A stretch of DNA of 64,000 nucleotides from Desertibacillus haloalkaliphilus (lineage in GTDB: Bacteria > Bacillota > Bacilli > Bacillales > KJ1-10-99): assembly GCF_019039105.1 (NCBI RefSeq), contig NZ_JAHPIV010000010.1, forward strand, positions 48,378 to 112,377, given 5' to 3'. Each line of letters opens with the position of its first letter. The first letter of the stretch is position 1. The notes under the pieces were generated by a model. The model had not been told where the DNA came from and made no database searches. It saw only the letters and a list, made by a program, of their open reading frames with translations. Shown piece by piece: positions 60,789-64,000 of this stretch. The position numbers and the translations under genes were made by a program.

Positions 60789-62006
60789 GTGCCTAAGATT
60801 AAAGTAGAAGGAATAACAAAAGTTTTTGGTAAAAAGCCAAAACGAGCACTTGAATTGTTGGAGAAAAATAAGACAAAAAGTGAGATTTTAGCAGAAACGG
60901 GAATGACTGTAGGTGTTAACCAAGCATCTTTTGAAGTCGAAGAAAGTGAAATCTTTGTGATTATGGGACTTTCTGGAAGTGGTAAGTCCACTCTTGTTCG
61001 ATTGTTGAACCGACTGATTGAGCCAACCACAGGGAATATTTGGGTTGATGAGGAAGACCTCGCAACGATGGATGAACAAACATTACGAGAAGTAAGGCGT
61101 AAAAAAATGAGTATGGTGTTCCAGAAGTTTGGCTTGTTCCCTTTTCGCACAATCTTAGAAAATGTCGAATATGGATTAGAAGTTCAAGGTGTACCGAAAC
61201 AAGACCGTCGGGAAAAGGCGCAATCGTCACTAGAGCTTGTTGGTTTAAAGGGGTACGAGGATAAATTTCCAAGCGAACTGTCTGGTGGGATGCAGCAGCG
61301 TGTTGGGTTAGCGAGAGCGCTCGCCAATGATCCGGATATTTTATTAATGGATGAAGCATTTTCGGCGTTAGATCCATTGATTCGTAAAGATATGCAAGAT
61401 GAATTGCTAGATTTACAGGAATCGATGAAAAAGACGATTATCTTCATTACCCATGATTTGGATGAGGCCTTACGGATTGGTGACCGGATAACGATTATGA
61501 AAGACGGAGCAATCGTTCAAATTGGGACACCTGAAGAGATTTTAATGAATCCGGAAAATGAATACGTTGAAAAATTCGTCGAGGATGTTGATCGTTCAAA
61601 AGTATTCACTGCACAGCACGTGATGAAACGTCCGGAGACTGTCAATGGGGAAAAAGACGGACCACGAGTGGCCTTGCAACGAATGAGAGATACAGGGATT
61701 TCAAGTATCTACGTGACGACGAGAAGCAAGGAATTAATCGGTGTTGTTCATGCGGATGAAGTCTCGAAAGCTGTGAAAGAAAATAAAACGAGTTTGCTAG
61801 AGATTGTCGATAAAAACGTTCCGCACGTATCACCTGATACACCGCTACATGATTTGCTAGATATGATTTCAACGAGTCCGGTACCAGTAGCGGTAACTGA
61901 AGGAAATAAATTAAAAGGGATTATCGTACGTGGAGCCGTACTGGCTGCAATATCTGGAAGTGAGGTGAATCTAGATGGATCTATTACCGAGACTTCCGTT
62001 AGCTGA
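60789..62006 (+). CDS. opuAA: glycine betaine ABC transporter ATPase OpuAA
   Basis: A 405-residue ATPase of the osmoregulatory OpuA/ProV class. The N-terminal KRALELLEKNKTKSEIL block is typical; Walker A is GLSGSGKST, the signature LSGGMQQRVGLARAL, Walker B ILLMDEAFSALDP. A tandem CBS region (about 275-395) ends the protein and in related transporters senses ionic strength or c-di-AMP. AGAGGTG precedes GTG 60789. The stop lies 32 bp inside the permease gene, showing tight coupling. Confidence 0.93.
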   Translation: MPKIKVEGITKVFGKKPKRALELLEKNKTKSEILAETGMTVGVNQASFEVEESEIFVIMGLSGSGKSTLVRLLNRLIEPTTGNIWVDEEDLATMDEQTLREVRRKKMSMVFQKFGLFPFRTILENVEYGLEVQGVPKQDRREKAQSSLELVGLKGYEDKFPSELSGGMQQRVGLARALANDPDILLMDEAFSALDPLIRKDMQDELLDLQESMKKTIIFITHDLDEALRIGDRITIMKDGAIVQIGTPEEILMNPENEYVEKFVEDVDRSKVFTAQHVMKRPETVNGEKDGPRVALQRMRDTGISSIYVTTRSKELIGVVHADEVSKAVKENKTSLLEIVDKNVPHVSPDTPLHDLLDMISTSPVPVAVTEGNKLKGIIVRGAVLAAISGSEVNLDGSITETSVS

Positions 62007-62817
62007 AGGTATTGATGCTTTTGTCGATTGGCTTCACAATGCTGATTTTATCTTTAAGGGAATTGAGAGTTTTATAGGATTTATCGTTGATTTGTTGCAA
62101 GTGGTGTTAGGAGCTGTTCCATCTATTTTGTTTATTGTACTATTAGCCGCCCTTGCGTTCTTTATAAATCAAAAGAAGGCTGGTTTGCCGCTGTTTATCC
62201 TTTTTGGATTGTTTTTGATTGACAACTTAGGCTATTGGGATGATATGATCCTTACATTGTCCCTTGTCTTAACGGCAGCATTGATTTCAGTTATTGTGGG
62301 GATTCCGCTAGGCATCTGGATGTCAAAAAGTAAGGCATTAGAAAGCACTCTTACGCCTGTACTTGATTTCATGCAGACGATGCCGGCCTTTGTTTACTTA
62401 ATCCCGGCTGTTGTTTTCTTCGGGATCGGTATGGTACCAGGGGTTATTGCTTCAGTTATTTTTGCAATGCCACCTACAGTTCGCTTAACGAATTTAGGGA
62501 TTCGTCAAGTGTCAATGGAACTCATTGAGGCTGCTGAAGCCTTTGGTTCAACTGCGGGGCAAAAACTATTTAAAGTTCAGCTTCCAATGGCTAAGACAAC
62601 GATTATGGCTGGCGTGAACCAGAGCATTATGCTAGCCTTATCGATGGTGGTTATCGCATCGATGATTGGTGCTAACGGCCTAGGAGTTGAAGTCTTTTAT
62701 GCGGTTGGACGAAATGATGCAGGCGGTGGTTTTGAAGCTGGGATTGCTTTAGTTATTTTAGCGATTATCCTAGATCGTATTACGCAAAGCTTTAACCGCC
62801 AACGAGGAGCAGCATAA
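61975..62817 (+). CDS. opuAB: glycine betaine ABC transporter permease OpuAB
   Basis: A 280-residue permease with about eight helices: an amphipathic N-terminus, LVLTAALISVIVGIPLGIWM, QTMPAFVYLIPAVVFFGIGM and the ATPase-docking ELIEAAEAFGSTAGQKLFKV. It moves glycine betaine into the cell with OpuAA and OpuAC. GTGAGGTGA lies upstream of ATG 61975, inside opuAA. Confidence 0.93.
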   Translation: MDLLPRLPLAEGIDAFVDWLHNADFIFKGIESFIGFIVDLLQVVLGAVPSILFIVLLAALAFFINQKKAGLPLFILFGLFLIDNLGYWDDMILTLSLVLTAALISVIVGIPLGIWMSKSKALESTLTPVLDFMQTMPAFVYLIPAVVFFGIGMVPGVIASVIFAMPPTVRLTNLGIRQVSMELIEAAEAFGSTAGQKLFKVQLPMAKTTIMAGVNQSIMLALSMVVIASMIGANGLGVEVFYAVGRNDAGGGFEAGIALVILAIILDRITQSFNRQRGAA

Positions 62818-62889
62818 GACAAAAGAGGGTGTTCACTCTTACATAGAGTACACATAGATAAATTAGAGATAAAAAGGAGAGGGTCAATC

Positions 62890-63828
62890 ATGAAGAAGTT
62901 TAAGAGACTTGGACTACTTGCTGGTCTATCATTAACATTAATTGCAGCGGGTTGTGGTAGCGACGAGGATGCAGCAACAGAAAATGAAGCAGAAGGAACA
63001 GAAGGGGAAGACGTAGTCGAAGAGGCAGATGGCGTTTCGATTGCTGAAGAACTTGATTTTACAATTACAGGGATTGATCCAAGTGCAGGGGTTATGGAAG
63101 CTACTGAACGAGCAATTGAAGAGTATGAATTAGAAGGCTTTAACGTTCAGCCAAGCTCAGATGCAGCGATGACAGCGGCATTAGGGACTGCGATTGAAAA
63201 TGAAGAAGCTATTGTTGTACCTGGTTGGACACCACACTGGAAGTTTTCAAAGTATGATTTAAAATTCTTAGAAGATCCAAAAGGTGTATTTGGTGAAGCA
63301 GAGAATATTCATACGATTGTACGTTTAGGCTTAGAGGAAGATTTACCAGAAGCTTATCAAGTCCTAGATAATTTCTACTGGACACCAGAAGATATGGGTG
63401 AAATTATGATTGCTGTAAATGAAGGTCAAGACCCTGACGAAGCAGCAGCTGAATGGATTGAAAACAACGAAGATAAAGTAGCTGAGTGGACAGATGGCGT
63501 AGGCACGGTTGATGGTGAATCAATCACATTAGCTCTTGTTGCTTGGGATTCTGAAATTGCTTCAACTCATATGATTGCAAATGTCCTAGAAGATATTGGC
63601 TATGATGTTGAAATTAGCCCACTTCAAGCAAACGGTATGTTCCAAGCAGTAGCTGGTGGAAGTGCTGATGCGATTGTTGCTGCTTGGTTACCATTAACGC
63701 ACCAACACTTTATGGATGATCATGAAGGTGAATTTGTAGACTTAGGTGTAAACTTAGAAGGTGCGCAAACTGGACTAGTTGTACCAGCGTATGTTGAAAT
63801 TGATTCAATCGAAGAACTAGTAAACTAA
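62890..63828 (+). CDS. opuAC: glycine betaine-binding lipoprotein OpuAC
   Basis: A 312-residue lipoprotein (signal ending LIAAGC, then an acidic linker). The ligand-binding lobes are in the B. subtilis OpuAC order: ITGIDPSAGVMEATERAI and VVPGWTPHWKFSKYDLKF first, then ITLALVAWDSEIASTHMIA and VVPAYVEIDSIEEL. The aromatic residues of the betaine cage (Trp in GWTPHW, Trp in AWDSE) are present. Its halves are swapped relative to the orphan protein at 4931. It ends the opuA operon, with GGAGAGG before ATG 62890. Confidence 0.94.
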   Translation: MKKFKRLGLLAGLSLTLIAAGCGSDEDAATENEAEGTEGEDVVEEADGVSIAEELDFTITGIDPSAGVMEATERAIEEYELEGFNVQPSSDAAMTAALGTAIENEEAIVVPGWTPHWKFSKYDLKFLEDPKGVFGEAENIHTIVRLGLEEDLPEAYQVLDNFYWTPEDMGEIMIAVNEGQDPDEAAAEWIENNEDKVAEWTDGVGTVDGESITLALVAWDSEIASTHMIANVLEDIGYDVEISPLQANGMFQAVAGGSADAIVAAWLPLTHQHFMDDHEGEFVDLGVNLEGAQTGLVVPAYVEIDSIEELVN

Positions 63829-63841
63829 TGATTGATTGAAG

Positions 63842-63880
63842 AAGGCTTGCTCGTTTGTTGAGCAAGCTTTTCTGCTGTTA
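63842..63880 (+). terminator. rho-independent terminator of the opuA operon
   Basis: AGGCTTGCTC pairs with GAGCAAGCTT, then TTCT. Nothing further is seen to the window end. Confidence 0.8.
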
Positions 63881-64000
63881 TAGAGCGCAGGTACTGATGT
63901 TTTCCTTCGAGGGGAATACCATGCTACAGTGTGTGGATGACGTATGGCTAGTGATTTTGTCATCGATTGAGCTTAAGATGTGCTATTCAAAACCGTTAAA

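Overview
The window looks like a chromosomal segment of a low-GC, endospore-forming Bacillaceae bacterium, probably an alkaliphilic or halotolerant Bacillus relative. Reasons: small acid-soluble spore protein genes (sspP, sspN, tlp), SpoVK-like and coat-type proteins, strong AGGAGG ribosome sites, frequent TTG/GTG starts, very acidic exported proteins and two glycine-betaine uptake loci. The backbone matches the Bacillus subtilis ccdC-yneK ... sspP-citB ... sspN-tlp-yneP-yneQ-yneR neighbourhood as I remember it, with extra genes inserted.

Layout. 1-0.54 kb: a 121-bp tandem repeat. 0.7-4.4 kb: ccdC, yneK, small membrane and spore-type genes, a selenocysteine tRNA and a YneR-like gene. 4.9-11.4 kb: an orphan betaine-binding lipoprotein, a zinc alcohol dehydrogenase, a DUF212 protein, a cell-wall hydrolase, a CNNM/CorC-type protein and small proteins. 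11.6-19.8 kb: a selenium island of selB, an overlapping glycosyltransferase, a PhnDEC-type ABC transporter, selD (opposite strand) and selA. 20-26 kb: sspP, aconitase, small spore proteins, DUF1657 and DUF421. 26-29 kb: a Ku / DNA ligase / LigD-polymerase end-joining operon. 29-42 kb: membrane proteins (VanZ, VTT, CopD), a tandem AAA SpoVK-like protein, yneP, tlp, yneQ, nadE, a PHP phosphoesterase, an HD-GYP protein and an RNase H. 42-54 kb: metA, a P-loop protein, a flavin-binding protein, a YkuI-like degenerate EAL protein, an MFS transporter, a double dynamin and a chemoreceptor. 54-58 kb: two HesB-like selenoproteins flanking coat/Hsp20/dipeptidase genes. 58-64 kb: a SurA-N lipoprotein, a GbsR-type repressor and a complete opuA glycine-betaine operon.

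The main biology is a complete selenocysteine pathway, unusual for a Bacillus. tRNA-Sec(UCA), SelA, SelB and SelD are all present. Three genes need UGA recoding: selD itself (Sec18 in KAGUGCKI) and two HesB/IscA-like proteins, both with Sec at codon 32 and a bacterial-SECIS-like hairpin about 20 nt downstream. A glycosyltransferase with SenB-like motifs and an oxyanion-type ABC transporter sit between selB and selD. They suggest selenium uptake and perhaps a second, selenosugar-type use of selenophosphate; that part is inference. selB and two other genes appear to start at AUC or AUU.
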